DNA from: Roseburia sp.
GTDB lineage: Bacteria > Bacillota > Clostridia > Lachnospirales > Lachnospiraceae
Reading direction: 5' to 3'
DNA length: 52,031 bases
Assembly: GCA_017549185.1 (NCBI GenBank)
Contig: JAFYVJ010000024.1
Span: 1-52,031, forward strand
Position 1 is the first letter of the stretch. Every line of letters starts with the position of its first letter. Made by a program: the position numbers and the translations under genes. The notes below the pieces were generated by a model that saw only the letters and a program-made list of their open reading frames with translations, was not told the DNA's origin and made no database searches. Below are positions 1 to 8,413 of the stretch, one piece after another.

Positions 1-195
1 ATAAGAGAGAACTTATAACTGATCTGATTGCTACAGTAATAAAAAATAAAATTCAAACTCACTATAAATTTCTAAAATTATCTGACTGCTATCAGTAGTC
101 AACCACCGGAGAATCCGGTATCTGCTTGGACATTTCTGGCATTATCTGTCGCATATATCCAAGTGAAGATTATTTCGAACAAAGGAGATATGCCT

Positions 196-605
196 ATGAC
201 AGAAAGAGTTGCAGGATATGAACAGGCAACAGGAAAAATAGACTATACATTTACAAACAACTATATGTTTCATATTATTTTACAGGAGAATGAACTGGTA
301 CTCAAAGGTCTTATCAGTTCGCTACTACATCTTCCATTTTTGCCGCGAAGACATGGAGGGATATCAAGATGATAGCAAAAAATAACGAAATTCTTACATC
401 CGCTTCAAAATCATTATACGAATACAATTCTGATTGGCTTGTGAGGGAACGATGCCGTGCCAGAGAAGATTTTGAATGCCATGAACGAAGTATGCAGAAG
501 CAACTTGCAGAAAAAGATAATACCATAGCAGAGCAAAGTAAGATTATCGCTGAAAATGAATTGCGAATCCGAGAGCTTGAAGCAATGCTTAAAAAACAAA
601 AATAA
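196..605 (+). pseudogene. Remnant of Rpn-family (PD-(D/E)XK) nuclease/putative transposase gene
   Basis: Two adjoining coding pieces look like the two ends of one Rpn-type protein. The first starts at ATG 196, eight bases after an AAAGGAG site, and encodes a typical N-terminus (motif KIDYTFTNNYMF). It leaves the family pattern near 335-370. The second, about 369-605, encodes the usual charged coiled-coil C-terminus rich in Glu, Lys and Gln (RERCRAREDF, ELRIRELEAMLKK). A third frame carries the linking residues CREDMEGYQDD just before the second piece. The middle of the protein, including the catalytic Asp/Glu residues expected in the family (full length about 300 residues), is missing. I read this as a gene broken by an internal deletion plus frameshift. 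Family assignment is from memory of the motifs; it is probably inactive. Confidence 0.6.
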
Positions 606-646
606 ATTAGGTAAGTCTCAAAATTACCTTAGTAGATAGATTATAT

Positions 647-694
647 AAAGTGGCGGTGGAACAATAAAAATGTTGTTTGACCGCTACTTTGTTA
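647..694 (+). terminator. Probable terminator after the Rpn remnant
   Basis: AAAGTGGCGG (647-656) pairs with CCGCTACTTT (681-690) with one G-T pair, followed by a T-rich stretch. A smaller hairpin GGTAA/TTACC lies just before it (610-628). Confidence 0.5.
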
Positions 695-737
695 TTTGAT
701 ATATTGTAGAGAAGTGTGATGATAGGTGTTGTTTCTG

Positions 738-766
738 TTGACATTTTTGGTATACGAAAATATAAT
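738..766 (+). promoter_or_regulatory. Consensus sigma-A promoter of hisS
   Basis: TTGACA (738-743), a 17-base spacer, then TATAAT (761-766): a perfect match to both boxes at ideal spacing. It leaves a leader of only about 55 bases before hisS, too short for a T-box riboswitch. Confidence 0.85.
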
Positions 767-829
767 AATATCATTTAGAATGAATGATAAGATGACAGAA
801 CAGAAAGTTCGTAAGATGGAGGAAATAAA

Positions 830-2089
830 ATGGCGTTAAGTAAAAAACCGGTGAACGGTATGAAAGATATTTTGCCAGAGGAAATGCAGGTGCGTGACTA
901 TGTACAGTCCGTTATCAAAGATACCTACAGAAGCTTTGGCTTTACCCCAATCGAGACTCCTTGCATGGAAAATATTGCAAATCTTAGCAATAAGCAGGGT
1001 GGAGAGAATGAGAAATTAATTTTTAAAGTGATGAAGCGTGGCGAGAAGTTAAAGGTTGAGGAAGCAAAGGTAGAAGCCGACCTTGTAGATTTTGGTATGC
1101 GTTATGATTTGACTGTACCATTAGTACGTTTTTATTCTAATAATGCGAATGATTTACCATCTCCATTTAAAGCATTACAGATGGGGAATGTTTGGAGAGC
1201 AGACAGACCACAGCGTGGTCGCTATCGTCAGTTCATGCAGTGTGATATTGACATCATTGGTGAGCCAAGCAACTTAGCTGAAATAGAATTAATTCTTGCA
1301 ACAACGACAACAATTGGCAAGTTAGGATTTAAGAATTTTGAGATTCGTATCAACGAGCGTCGTTTATTAAAAGCGATGGCAGCATATAGTGGATTTGCAG
1401 AAGACCAGTACGACACCGTATTTATTATCTTAGACAAGATGGACAAGATTGGTATGGATGGTGTGGCAGGAGAGTTATTAAAAGAAGGTTATCCTCAGGA
1501 AGCAGTAGATAAATACCTTGGATTATTCCAAGGTGTAGAAGAAGCTGGCGGTGGTTTAGAAGGTATCAAATATCTTGCTAAGACTTTAGAAGGTTTCTTA
1601 GAAGCAGACGTGGAACAGAACTTACTTGAGATTATCGACAGCGTAGAGAACGCAAAAACTGCTGATTTTAAATTAGTATTCGACCCGACACTTGTTCGTG
1701 GTATGGGTTACTATACAGGAACTATTTTCGAAATTGCGATGCCGGAACTTGGTGCAGCTTGTGGTGGCGGTGGCCGTTATGATAAGATGGTAGGAAAGTT
1801 CACAGGTCAGGATGTACCGGCGTGTGGTTTCTCAATCGGTTTTGAACGTATCGTATTACTCTTGTTAGAGAGTGGATTTACAGTTCCAAACCAGAGAGAA
1901 AAAGTAGCATTCCTTATTGAAAAAGGTTTTTCAGCAGCAAAACTTGCAGAAGTTATTGCGAAAGCGCAGCAGGAGCGTCAGGCAGGCAAGCAAGTACTTG
2001 TTGTCCGCATGAACAAGAATAAGAAGTTCCAGAAAGAAAAATTGACCACAGAAGGTTATGGTGATATTGTAGAATTTTTCAATAACTAG
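830..2089 (+). CDS. hisS: Histidyl-tRNA synthetase
   Basis: This cytosolic class II synthetase charges tRNA-His. The 419-residue length is normal. Visible signatures are the class II motif 2 region (GNVWRADRPQRGRYRQF), the HisRS-specific segment LVRGMGYYTGTIFEI, the glycine-rich CGGGGRYDKM, and motif 3 GFSIGFERI near the start of the C-terminal third. The C-terminal anticodon-binding domain follows (about 335-419). GGAGG lies eight or nine bases before ATG 830, which fixes the start. It is the first gene after a perfect promoter at 738-766. aspS follows on the same strand after a 169-base gap, a common pairing in Firmicutes. No T-box leader is present, so tRNA-sensing control is not evident. 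Confidence 0.97.
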   Translation: MALSKKPVNGMKDILPEEMQVRDYVQSVIKDTYRSFGFTPIETPCMENIANLSNKQGGENEKLIFKVMKRGEKLKVEEAKVEADLVDFGMRYDLTVPLVRFYSNNANDLPSPFKALQMGNVWRADRPQRGRYRQFMQCDIDIIGEPSNLAEIELILATTTTIGKLGFKNFEIRINERRLLKAMAAYSGFAEDQYDTVFIILDKMDKIGMDGVAGELLKEGYPQEAVDKYLGLFQGVEEAGGGLEGIKYLAKTLEGFLEADVEQNLLEIIDSVENAKTADFKLVFDPTLVRGMGYYTGTIFEIAMPELGAACGGGGRYDKMVGKFTGQDVPACGFSIGFERIVLLLLESGFTVPNQREKVAFLIEKGFSAAKLAEVIAKAQQERQAGKQVLVVRMNKNKKFQKEKLTTEGYGDIVEFFNN

Positions 2090-2258
2090 AAATCGTTTAC
2101 TGTTTGTGAAGGATGTAATAGCTATTTTGCAATATCTGTGCTAAAATATATAAGTTAAAGAAAGCAGGAATGCATATAATTGTAAATTTAGGAACATATA
2201 TAGTTTAGACCGAGTCAAAAGATGTGTTTCTATGAGAGAATAGAAAAGAGGGATAATC

Positions 2259-4058
2259 ATGGCAGAATCAATGCGTGGCTTACACAGAAGCCACAGATGT
2301 ACAGAAGTATCAAGTGCAAATATCGGCGAAACAGTTACCGTTATGGGCTGGGTACAGAAAAGAAGAAATTTAGGAAGTTTAATTTTCATCGACTTAAGAG
2401 ACCGTTCCGGTATCTTACAGTTAGTATTTAACGAAGAGACCGTTGGAGCAGAAGGCTATGCAAAGGCAGAAAGTTTAAGAAGCGAGTTCGTAATTGCTGT
2501 TACAGGTAAAGTTGAGAAACGTTCTGCTGCAGTAAATGAGAACTTAAAGACAGGTGATATCGAAATCATTGCAACAGATATTCGTATTTTGTCTGAATCA
2601 CAGACACCACCATTTGCAATCGAAGAGAACTCACCTACCAAAGAAGATATCCGTTTGAAATATCGTTACTTAGATTTGAGAAGACCGGATATTCAGAATA
2701 AATTAATGCTTAGAAGTAAAGTACTTCGTCTTATGAGAGACTTCATGGCAGACGAAGGATTCTTAGAAATTGAGACACCAATCCTTTGTAAATCTACTCC
2801 GGAAGGTGCAAGAGACTACCTTGTACCAAGCCGTGTACATCAGGGTAATTTCTATGCGTTGCCACAGTCTCCACAGCTTTTTAAACAGTTACTTATGGCA
2901 TCAGGCTACGATCGTTATTTCCAGATCGCAAGATGTTTCCGTGATGAGGACTTACGTGCAGACAGACAGCCTGAATTTACACAGGCAGATATGGAATTAT
3001 CTTTCGTAGATATCGAAGATGTAATTGATGTAAACGAAAGATTATTAAAATACATTTTCAAAGAAGCAATCGGTGTAGATGTACCGGTTCCATTCCCAAG
3101 AATGCCTTATCAGGAAGCAATGGATAGATATGGTTCCGATAAGCCGGATACACGTTTTGGTATGGAACTTGTAGATGTATCAGAAGTTGTAAAAGATACA
3201 GAGTTTGTTGTATTCAAAGGTGCATTAGAAGCAGGAGGAACTGTTCGTGGTATCAATGTAGAAGGGCAGGGTGCTATGCCTCGTAAGAAAATTGATAAGC
3301 TCGTTGAGTTTGCAAAAGGCTACGGAGCAAAAGGTCTTGCTTATGTATGTATTAATGAAGATGGTACTTATAAGTCTTCTTTTGCAAAATTCATGTCAGA
3401 AGAAGAGATGGGGGCTTTAGTAGCTGCTATGAATGGTAAACCAGGTGACTTATTACTTTTCGCAGCAGATAATAAACACCTTGTATGGAGCGTACTTGGT
3501 GCACTTCGTCTTGAAATGGGTAAAGAACTCGGACTTATGGATGAGAACCAGTGGAACTTCTTGTGGGTAACAGAATTCCCACTTTTCGAGTGGTCAGACG
3601 AAGAAGGCAGATTCATGGCAATGCATCATCCATTCACAATGCCGATGGAAGAAGATTTACATTTGCTTGATACAGACCTTGGTGCAGTGCGTTCTAAAGC
3701 TTACGACTGTGTACTTAATGGTACAGAGCTTGGTGGTGGTTCTGTTCGTATCCATCAGAGCGATATTCAGGAGAAGATGTTCGAACTTCTTGGATTTACA
3801 GAGGAAAGAGCACATGAACAGTTTGGATTCTTATTAGATGCATTCTCATATGGTGTTCCACCACACGCAGGACTTGCTTACGGCGTAGACCGTATCATCA
3901 TGCATATGACTCACACAGATAATATCCGTGAAGTAATCGCATTCCCTAAGGTAAAAGATGCTTCTTGTATGATGTCAAAAGCTCCTGGTACAGTAGACGA
4001 AAAACAGTTAGAAGAACTTGGTATTGCAATTGTAGCACCAGTTGCTGAGGAAGAATAG
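2259..4058 (+). CDS. aspS: Aspartyl-tRNA synthetase (bacterial type)
   Basis: This enzyme charges tRNA-Asp, and in organisms using the transamidation route may also charge tRNA-Asn; the sequence alone does not say which. The 599-residue length fits the bacterial form with a GAD insert. Domains in order: N-terminal OB-fold anticodon domain (about 1-105), class II core with RYLDLRRPD, FLEIETPIL and STPEGARDYLVPSR, motif 2 with FQIARCFRDEDLRADRQPEF, the GAD insertion (about 290-405), then GGGSVRIH and motif 3 AYGVDRIIM. The start follows GAGGG with a short spacer. The leader of roughly 100 bases after a weak promoter-like pair (TTGCAA 2127, TATAAG 2149) shows no recognisable riboswitch. Confidence 0.97.
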   Translation: MAESMRGLHRSHRCTEVSSANIGETVTVMGWVQKRRNLGSLIFIDLRDRSGILQLVFNEETVGAEGYAKAESLRSEFVIAVTGKVEKRSAAVNENLKTGDIEIIATDIRILSESQTPPFAIEENSPTKEDIRLKYRYLDLRRPDIQNKLMLRSKVLRLMRDFMADEGFLEIETPILCKSTPEGARDYLVPSRVHQGNFYALPQSPQLFKQLLMASGYDRYFQIARCFRDEDLRADRQPEFTQADMELSFVDIEDVIDVNERLLKYIFKEAIGVDVPVPFPRMPYQEAMDRYGSDKPDTRFGMELVDVSEVVKDTEFVVFKGALEAGGTVRGINVEGQGAMPRKKIDKLVEFAKGYGAKGLAYVCINEDGTYKSSFAKFMSEEEMGALVAAMNGKPGDLLLFAADNKHLVWSVLGALRLEMGKELGLMDENQWNFLWVTEFPLFEWSDEEGRFMAMHHPFTMPMEEDLHLLDTDLGAVRSKAYDCVLNGTELGGGSVRIHQSDIQEKMFELLGFTEERAHEQFGFLLDAFSYGVPPHAGLAYGVDRIIMHMTHTDNIREVIAFPKVKDASCMMSKAPGTVDEKQLEELGIAIVAPVAEEE

Positions 4059-4072
4059 AAAAAATAAGCATG

Positions 4073-4122
4073 AAGGTCTTGTACGGAATTTGCTATATAC
4101 AAGTTCTGGCAAGACCTTTTTC
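4073..4122 (+). terminator. Rho-independent terminator after aspS
   Basis: AAGGTCTTG (4073-4081) pairs with CAAGACCTT (4110-4118), followed directly by T residues. Its T-tract runs into the left arm of an interspersed repeat. Confidence 0.75.
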
Positions 4123-4220
4123 TATAGGAAAGACCTTGTTACGTTAATTTGTGAAAGCCTATGACTTTCCTGTAGAATAAAACCACTACGTGCAAACGAT
4201 GCAGAGTAATAAAAAGCATT
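4120..4220. repeat. Interspersed palindromic repeat, family 1, copy A
   Basis: TTCTATAGGAAAG (4120-4132) is repeated in inverted form as CTTTCCTGTAGAA (4165-4177), with one changed base. The loop holds TTGTTACGTTAATTTGTGAAAG. The right side continues AATAAAACCACTACGTGCAAACGATGC, which recurs near 41300. Related copies are at about 8175, 27491, 41236 and 50103. Confidence 0.7.
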
Positions 4221-4288
4221 AGTGTTCGTTAGGAAATATCGTATAATCATTGTATAAAGATTAATGTTTTGAGGAAAGGATATTTAAA

Positions 4289-4744
4289 ATGACAAGAAGA
4301 GAAAAAGCAGAAGCACTTTTCGTAGAAGGATATAACTGTGCACAGGCAGTAGCGATTGCATTTGAAGATGTACATGGAGTTGACCGTGAGACCATAGCAA
4401 AATTGAGTTCATCTTTTGGCGGTGGTATGGGAAGACTTCGTGAAGTGTGTGGAGGTGTATCTGGTATGTTTATGGTAGCAGGATTGCTATATGGTTATAA
4501 TGATCCGAAAGCGAAAGAGGAAAAAGCAGACCATTATACCAGAATTCAGAAACTAGCAGAAGACTTTAGCAAGGAAAATGGTTCTATCGTGTGTCGTGAA
4601 CTTCTTGGCTTGACAGAGAAGAAGCAGGAGCCAACACCGGAAGCAAGAACAGCAGAATATTATAAAAAACGTCCCTGCAAAGAATTGGTTGGAATGGCAA
4701 CTGAGATAATGGACAATTATATTATGGAATATCCAATTGGATAA
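4289..4744 (+). CDS. C_GCAxxG_C_C family protein
   Basis: This 151-residue soluble protein belongs to the family named for its Cys/Gly pattern. Visible pieces are GYNCAQAV near residue 15, SSFGGGMGR, REVCGGVSGMFMVAG around residues 50-65, and a later Cys pair (VCRELLG and RPCKEL). The conserved cysteines suggest a redox or metal-binding role, but family function is not established to my knowledge. ATG 4289 follows GAGGAAAGG. A TATAAT-like box at 4242-4247 may serve as its promoter with a poor -35. It sits alone between the aspS terminator and a strong bidirectional terminator. Confidence 0.85.
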   Translation: MTRREKAEALFVEGYNCAQAVAIAFEDVHGVDRETIAKLSSSFGGGMGRLREVCGGVSGMFMVAGLLYGYNDPKAKEEKADHYTRIQKLAEDFSKENGSIVCRELLGLTEKKQEPTPEARTAEYYKKRPCKELVGMATEIMDNYIMEYPIG

Positions 4745-4923
4745 GGATTTGGCACCGCAATCAGGTAAAGGTTGAAATTTGGTTCTGTAGGGAATGAATT
4801 TGTTCCCTGAGTTGTTGACTTTGGGTTTGTAATTACGTATAAATAGTAAAACCCTCTTTGTTATAAATGTATTATGATTTAAACATATTTAAGTGTGATT
4901 GTAAAGCAAAAGCTATGATACAA

Positions 4924-4992
4924 AAATCCCCTGTATATCAGATGTTTCTTTTGTGTACTTAGAAGAAAGAAACATCTGATATACAGGGATTT
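4924..4992. terminator. Bidirectional terminator between convergent genes
   Basis: A 26-27-base, almost perfect inverted repeat (4924-4950 and 4967-4992, one bulged C) encloses a 16-base loop. A-tracts and T-tracts flank it on both sides, and it sits between the ends of a plus-strand and a minus-strand gene. Confidence 0.85.
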
Positions 4993-5005
4993 CTTATGTT
5001 AATTC

Positions 5006-5836
5006 TTAGATTTCATATCCGATAATCATTCCGCCTTTTTCAGCATAGAAGCTACAAAGTCCGCCCATAGCACCAAGTTCAACAAGAGCATTAGGGAATT
5101 CTGCTAAAATAAGCTCTTTTAATGAATTGGCTGTCTTGTCGTTTAAGCAGTGGTCAATGAATACAGTACCACCATTGTAGCCTGCTTTTTTCATGTTGGA
5201 GAAGAGGGTGGATAGAGCCTTTTTCTCACCACGGCATTTATCATTTGGATTTAATACTCCGCCAGTAGCGTCGCCTACCATTCGAAGTCCAACTAGACCT
5301 GCGATTTTAGCAACTGCTGGATTTACACGACCGTTGTTAGCGAGATTATGTAAAGACTCTAGACAGAACTGTAAACGAGTGTGGTTTTCTTTATAATCTT
5401 CGATTTCAGAAACAACGTCTTCAAATGCTTTACCTTCCGAAATCAGTGATTTTAATTTATTTAAGTGAAGTTTCAACTCTGCACCGGCACTTAAAGAGTC
5501 TATGATGTGAACTTTTGCATCAGGATGATCTTCTTCATACTGCTGTTTTGCAGTCATAGCTGCGTTATAACTTCCCGATAAGTTACTGGTGATAGTAACA
5601 CAGTAAATTTCGTCATAGCCTTCAAATGCTTCTAAGTAATCACCAACTCCTGGGCAGGCTGTTCCGGAGCGACCATTATAGGCACTTAAATCGCTTACCA
5701 TACCAGGCACGTCTAATTCGGTAGTATCTACATACTCTTTATCATTCGTTACAATTCTAAGTGGAACAGATGTAAAATCCACATCAGTCATGGAGAACAT
5801 GTTTGATGAGGAATCTGAGATAATTTTGACTTTCAT
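5006..5836 (-). CDS. DegV family protein (fatty-acid-binding, FakB-like)
   Basis: DegV proteins bind a long-chain fatty acid; in Firmicutes some (FakB) present it to the kinase FakA for phosphorylation. The 276-residue length is normal. The N-terminus KIISDSSSN is the typical opening of the family, with later SGTACPGVGDY, the ligand-site segment TITSNLSGSYNAA, SLHNLANNGRV and a C-terminal GxxCSFYAEKGGMIIGY. The start is set by AAAGGAAAC a few bases upstream on the minus strand. No fakA is nearby, so it probably works with a kinase encoded elsewhere. It converges on the C_GCAxxG_C_C gene, with which it shares the terminator at 4924-4992. Confidence 0.92.
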   Translation of the reverse strand: MKVKIISDSSSNMFSMTDVDFTSVPLRIVTNDKEYVDTTELDVPGMVSDLSAYNGRSGTACPGVGDYLEAFEGYDEIYCVTITSNLSGSYNAAMTAKQQYEEDHPDAKVHIIDSLSAGAELKLHLNKLKSLISEGKAFEDVVSEIEDYKENHTRLQFCLESLHNLANNGRVNPAVAKIAGLVGLRMVGDATGGVLNPNDKCRGEKKALSTLFSNMKKAGYNGGTVFIDHCLNDKTANSLKELILAEFPNALVELGAMGGLCSFYAEKGGMIIGYEI

Positions 5837-6066
5837 GAGTCGTTTCCTTTCTTTTGAAAATAGTATTCGATAAAATCCAACATGGTTTTAAAAACTACAT
5901 TATATATCAAAGAGTACTATATAAGCGCAAAGGTGTCAAGAAAAATCAGTGAAATATGGAAAAATATAATTTGCTTAAAAGATAGAAACATAGTTTAACA
6001 ACACATTTATAGAACGGCTTGTATGTTAAAATAAACTTGCAAAGTTTGGATTAAGGCGTAAGATAT

Positions 6067-6086
6067 TAGTTATACAGTAATAACTA
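6067..6086. promoter_or_regulatory. Perfect dyad just upstream of the MATE gene, possible operator
   Basis: TAGTTAT (6067-6073) and ATAACTA (6080-6086) form a perfect 7+7 inverted repeat with a 6-base centre, 18 bases before the start codon. Such symmetric sites are typical of MarR or TetR repressors of drug exporters. No regulator gene is adjacent. Confidence 0.4.
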
Positions 6087-6103
6087 TACAGGGAAGGTAC
6101 ATT

Positions 6104-7477
6104 ATGTCAGAAGGAAAGAAAGCAAAAAACTATAGCATGGATTTGTGTGAAGGTTCTATTGTTAAGAAGTTATTTCAATTTGTGCTTCCACTTATTGCAT
6201 CTGGTATCTTGCAGTTGTTTTTTAATGCGGCGGATGTAATTGTAGTTGGAAAGTTTGCGGGAGATCATTCTTTGGCAGCGGTTGGTTCAAATACTTCGAT
6301 TATTAATCTGCTAGTAAACGTATTCATGGGACTATCTGTAGGAGCAAATGTTTTAGTGGCTCGTTTTTTTGCTGGAAAACAGGAAAATGAGTTGCGAAAG
6401 ACAGTACATACAGCAATTACGGTAAGCGTGATAAGTGGTGTTTTTTTAGCGATTATCGGAGTAGTTGCGGCAAGACAGTTGCTTACCTGGATGCAGAGTC
6501 CGGCAGAGGTGATCGATTTGGCTACGCTTTATTTGCGTATTTATTTTCTTGGAATGCCGGTGAATTTAGCATATAACTTTGGAGCAGCGATTCTGCGAGG
6601 TATTGGAGATACAAAGCGTCCGCTTTATTATTTAACGATCGCAGGTGTGATAAATGTTCTTTTAAATATGATTTTTGTCATCGTATTCCATATGGACGTG
6701 GCGGGAGTAGCATTGGCAACGATAGTGTCTCAAGCTGTTTCCGCAGTCTTGGTATTAAAGTGTTTGATGAAGGAAGAAGGCGCCGTTCGCTTAGAAAAGC
6801 AGTATCTTGGAATCGATAAACAGATTTTAGGCAAGATTATACAGATTGGATTGCCAGCGGGGATACAGGGTTCATTATTCTCATTATCGAATGTAGTGAT
6901 TCAGTCTTCTGTAAACAGTTTTGGTGCTACGATTGTTGCAGGAAACTCTGCGGCACAAAATGTAGAAGGTTTTGTATATATCGCAATGAATGCGTTTTCA
7001 CAGGCATCAGTAGCATTTGTTAGTCAGAATATGGGTGCCGGAAAGTATGAACGTATCAACAAGATTGTGATTACCACAATGTTAAGTGTTTTTGTGATAG
7101 GACTTGTATTAGGAAATGCGTTGTATATTTTTGGAGAGCCGGTTCTAGGCTTGTATTCGGATAATGCACAGGTAATTGGAGCTGGTTTAAAACGATTATC
7201 CATCATATGTACGACATATGCGATTTGTGGTTTGATGGATTGTATCGTAGGTGTACTACGTGGACTTGGTTATTTGGTAATGCCGATGCTTGTATCACTT
7301 TTAGGTGCATGTGGGTTTAGAATGGCATGGATTTTTGTACTTTTCCAGATTGAACGTTTTCATACGATTGAGACCGTATATTATGCGTATCCGATTTCGT
7401 GGACATTGACTGTAACGGTGCATATGATATGTTTTTTCGTAGTGCGGAAGCGGTTAAAGAGAAGATGGGGTGTGTAA
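6104..7477 (+). CDS. MATE family efflux transporter
   Basis: This 457-residue polytopic membrane protein exports cationic drugs or metabolites using a sodium or proton gradient. It has about 12 hydrophobic segments in two similar halves. The first half begins with the usual VKKLFQFVLPLIASGILQ and contains FFNAADVIVVGKFAGDHSLAAVG, a hallmark of MATE transporters; the second half contains GLPAGIQGSLFSLSNVVIQ. ATG 6104 follows GGGAAGG. Its last 13 bases overlap the start of the kinase remnant at 7465, so the two were once translationally coupled. Substrate cannot be told from sequence. Confidence 0.95.
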   Translation: MSEGKKAKNYSMDLCEGSIVKKLFQFVLPLIASGILQLFFNAADVIVVGKFAGDHSLAAVGSNTSIINLLVNVFMGLSVGANVLVARFFAGKQENELRKTVHTAITVSVISGVFLAIIGVVAARQLLTWMQSPAEVIDLATLYLRIYFLGMPVNLAYNFGAAILRGIGDTKRPLYYLTIAGVINVLLNMIFVIVFHMDVAGVALATIVSQAVSAVLVLKCLMKEEGAVRLEKQYLGIDKQILGKIIQIGLPAGIQGSLFSLSNVVIQSSVNSFGATIVAGNSAAQNVEGFVYIAMNAFSQASVAFVSQNMGAGKYERINKIVITTMLSVFVIGLVLGNALYIFGEPVLGLYSDNAQVIGAGLKRLSIICTTYAICGLMDCIVGVLRGLGYLVMPMLVSLLGACGFRMAWIFVLFQIERFHTIETVYYAYPISWTLTVTVHMICFFVVRKRLKRRWGV

Positions 7478-8172
7478 ACATTTGCATAGCACTTTTTACA
7501 TTCATTGTACTTTGCAATTTTATTCTGTTTTTTAGTTATGCAAGACAAGGGAATTTAAATGGTAACTATGGAACTCTTTTGCAAGCTAATGAGATGGATA
7601 ATGATACTCGTATCGAATATGGAAAAGCGATTGCAGAACAGACAAGACGCCTATCGGCATTGGTAACCAATATTTTAAAGATGAATAAATTGGAAAATCA
7701 ACAGATTTATCCGAATACGGAGGTTTATGACATCAGTGAGCATTTATGCGAATGTATGTTGGAGCATGAATCTGTATGGGAGGAAAAAGGGATAGAAATC
7801 GAGACAGACATTGAAGAGGAGCTTTATGTAGAGGCAGATAAGGAACTTCTTAGTCTGGTTTGGAACAATCTTTTCTCGAATGCCTTAAAATTCACGGAAG
7901 CGGGCGGAACGGTGTCTTTACGTTCCTATGGAGATGAGAATTATGTTTATGTGGAAGTAATGGATACCGGGTGTGGTATGACTCCTGAAACAGGTGCAAA
8001 TATTTTTAAAAAGTTTTATCAGGGTGATACCTCACATTCTACGAAGGGGAACGGACTTGGACTTGCCTTAGTAAAACGAGTGATTGATATATGTAAGGGT
8101 GAGATTAGTGTGTCAAGCCGGCTTGGAGAAGGAAGTACGTTTATTGTGCGGCTGAGCAGGGTTAAAATATAA
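7465..8172 (+). pseudogene. Internally deleted sensor histidine kinase (no H-box)
   Basis: The 236-residue product begins inside the end of the MATE gene (ATG 7465). It has one membrane segment (about residues 4-25), then jumps at about residue 31-33 into NGNYGTLLQANEMD, which in intact kinases lies just after the phosphoacceptor helix. The rest of the dimerisation domain follows (TRRLSALVTNILKMNKLENQQIYP), then a complete HATPase domain with N-box WNNLFSNALKF, G1 DTGCGM and G2 GNGLGLALVK. The sensor region, second membrane segment and phosphoacceptor His are all gone. It could bind ATP but not autophosphorylate in the normal way. No response regulator is adjacent. A regulatory ATPase remains possible, but a decaying gene is more likely. 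Confidence 0.7.
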
Positions 8173-8174
8173 TA

Positions 8175-8275
8175 GAAGAATGAAAAGATTTTGTTACGTT
8201 AAATTATGAAAGTTTATTTCTTTAGTCTTATAGAATAAAAAACTCCGTGAGCATGCACAAAGCACTATTTTTATG
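8175..8275. repeat. Interspersed palindromic repeat, family 1, copy B (degenerate)
   Basis: TTTTGTTACGTTAAATTATG and CTTATAGAATAAAA match the centre and right arm of copies A and E. The left arm is degraded. The 3' part GCATGCACAAAGCACT resembles the tail hairpin of copies C and D. Confidence 0.55.
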
Positions 8276-8360
8276 TGTCCACATCTATGGGTATATTTTA
8301 TATCAAGAACATCATTAAACTTGCGTTAGAGAAATCCGAATATTTCAGTTTGATGGAGAG

Positions 8361-8413
8361 ATACTATTTCTAAAATGTCCTTTGAAATAAGGAAAAAAGA
8401 GAGGAAATAGTAT
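8361..8413 (+). promoter_or_regulatory. Leader hairpin that pairs with the ldh start codon
   Basis: ATACTATTTC (8361-8370) is perfectly complementary to GAAATAGTAT (8404-8413), which covers the first two bases of the ldh ATG and part of its ribosome site (GAGAGG). The 33-base loop holds a small CCTT/AAGG hairpin. In RNA form this would hide the start of translation. Confidence 0.5.
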
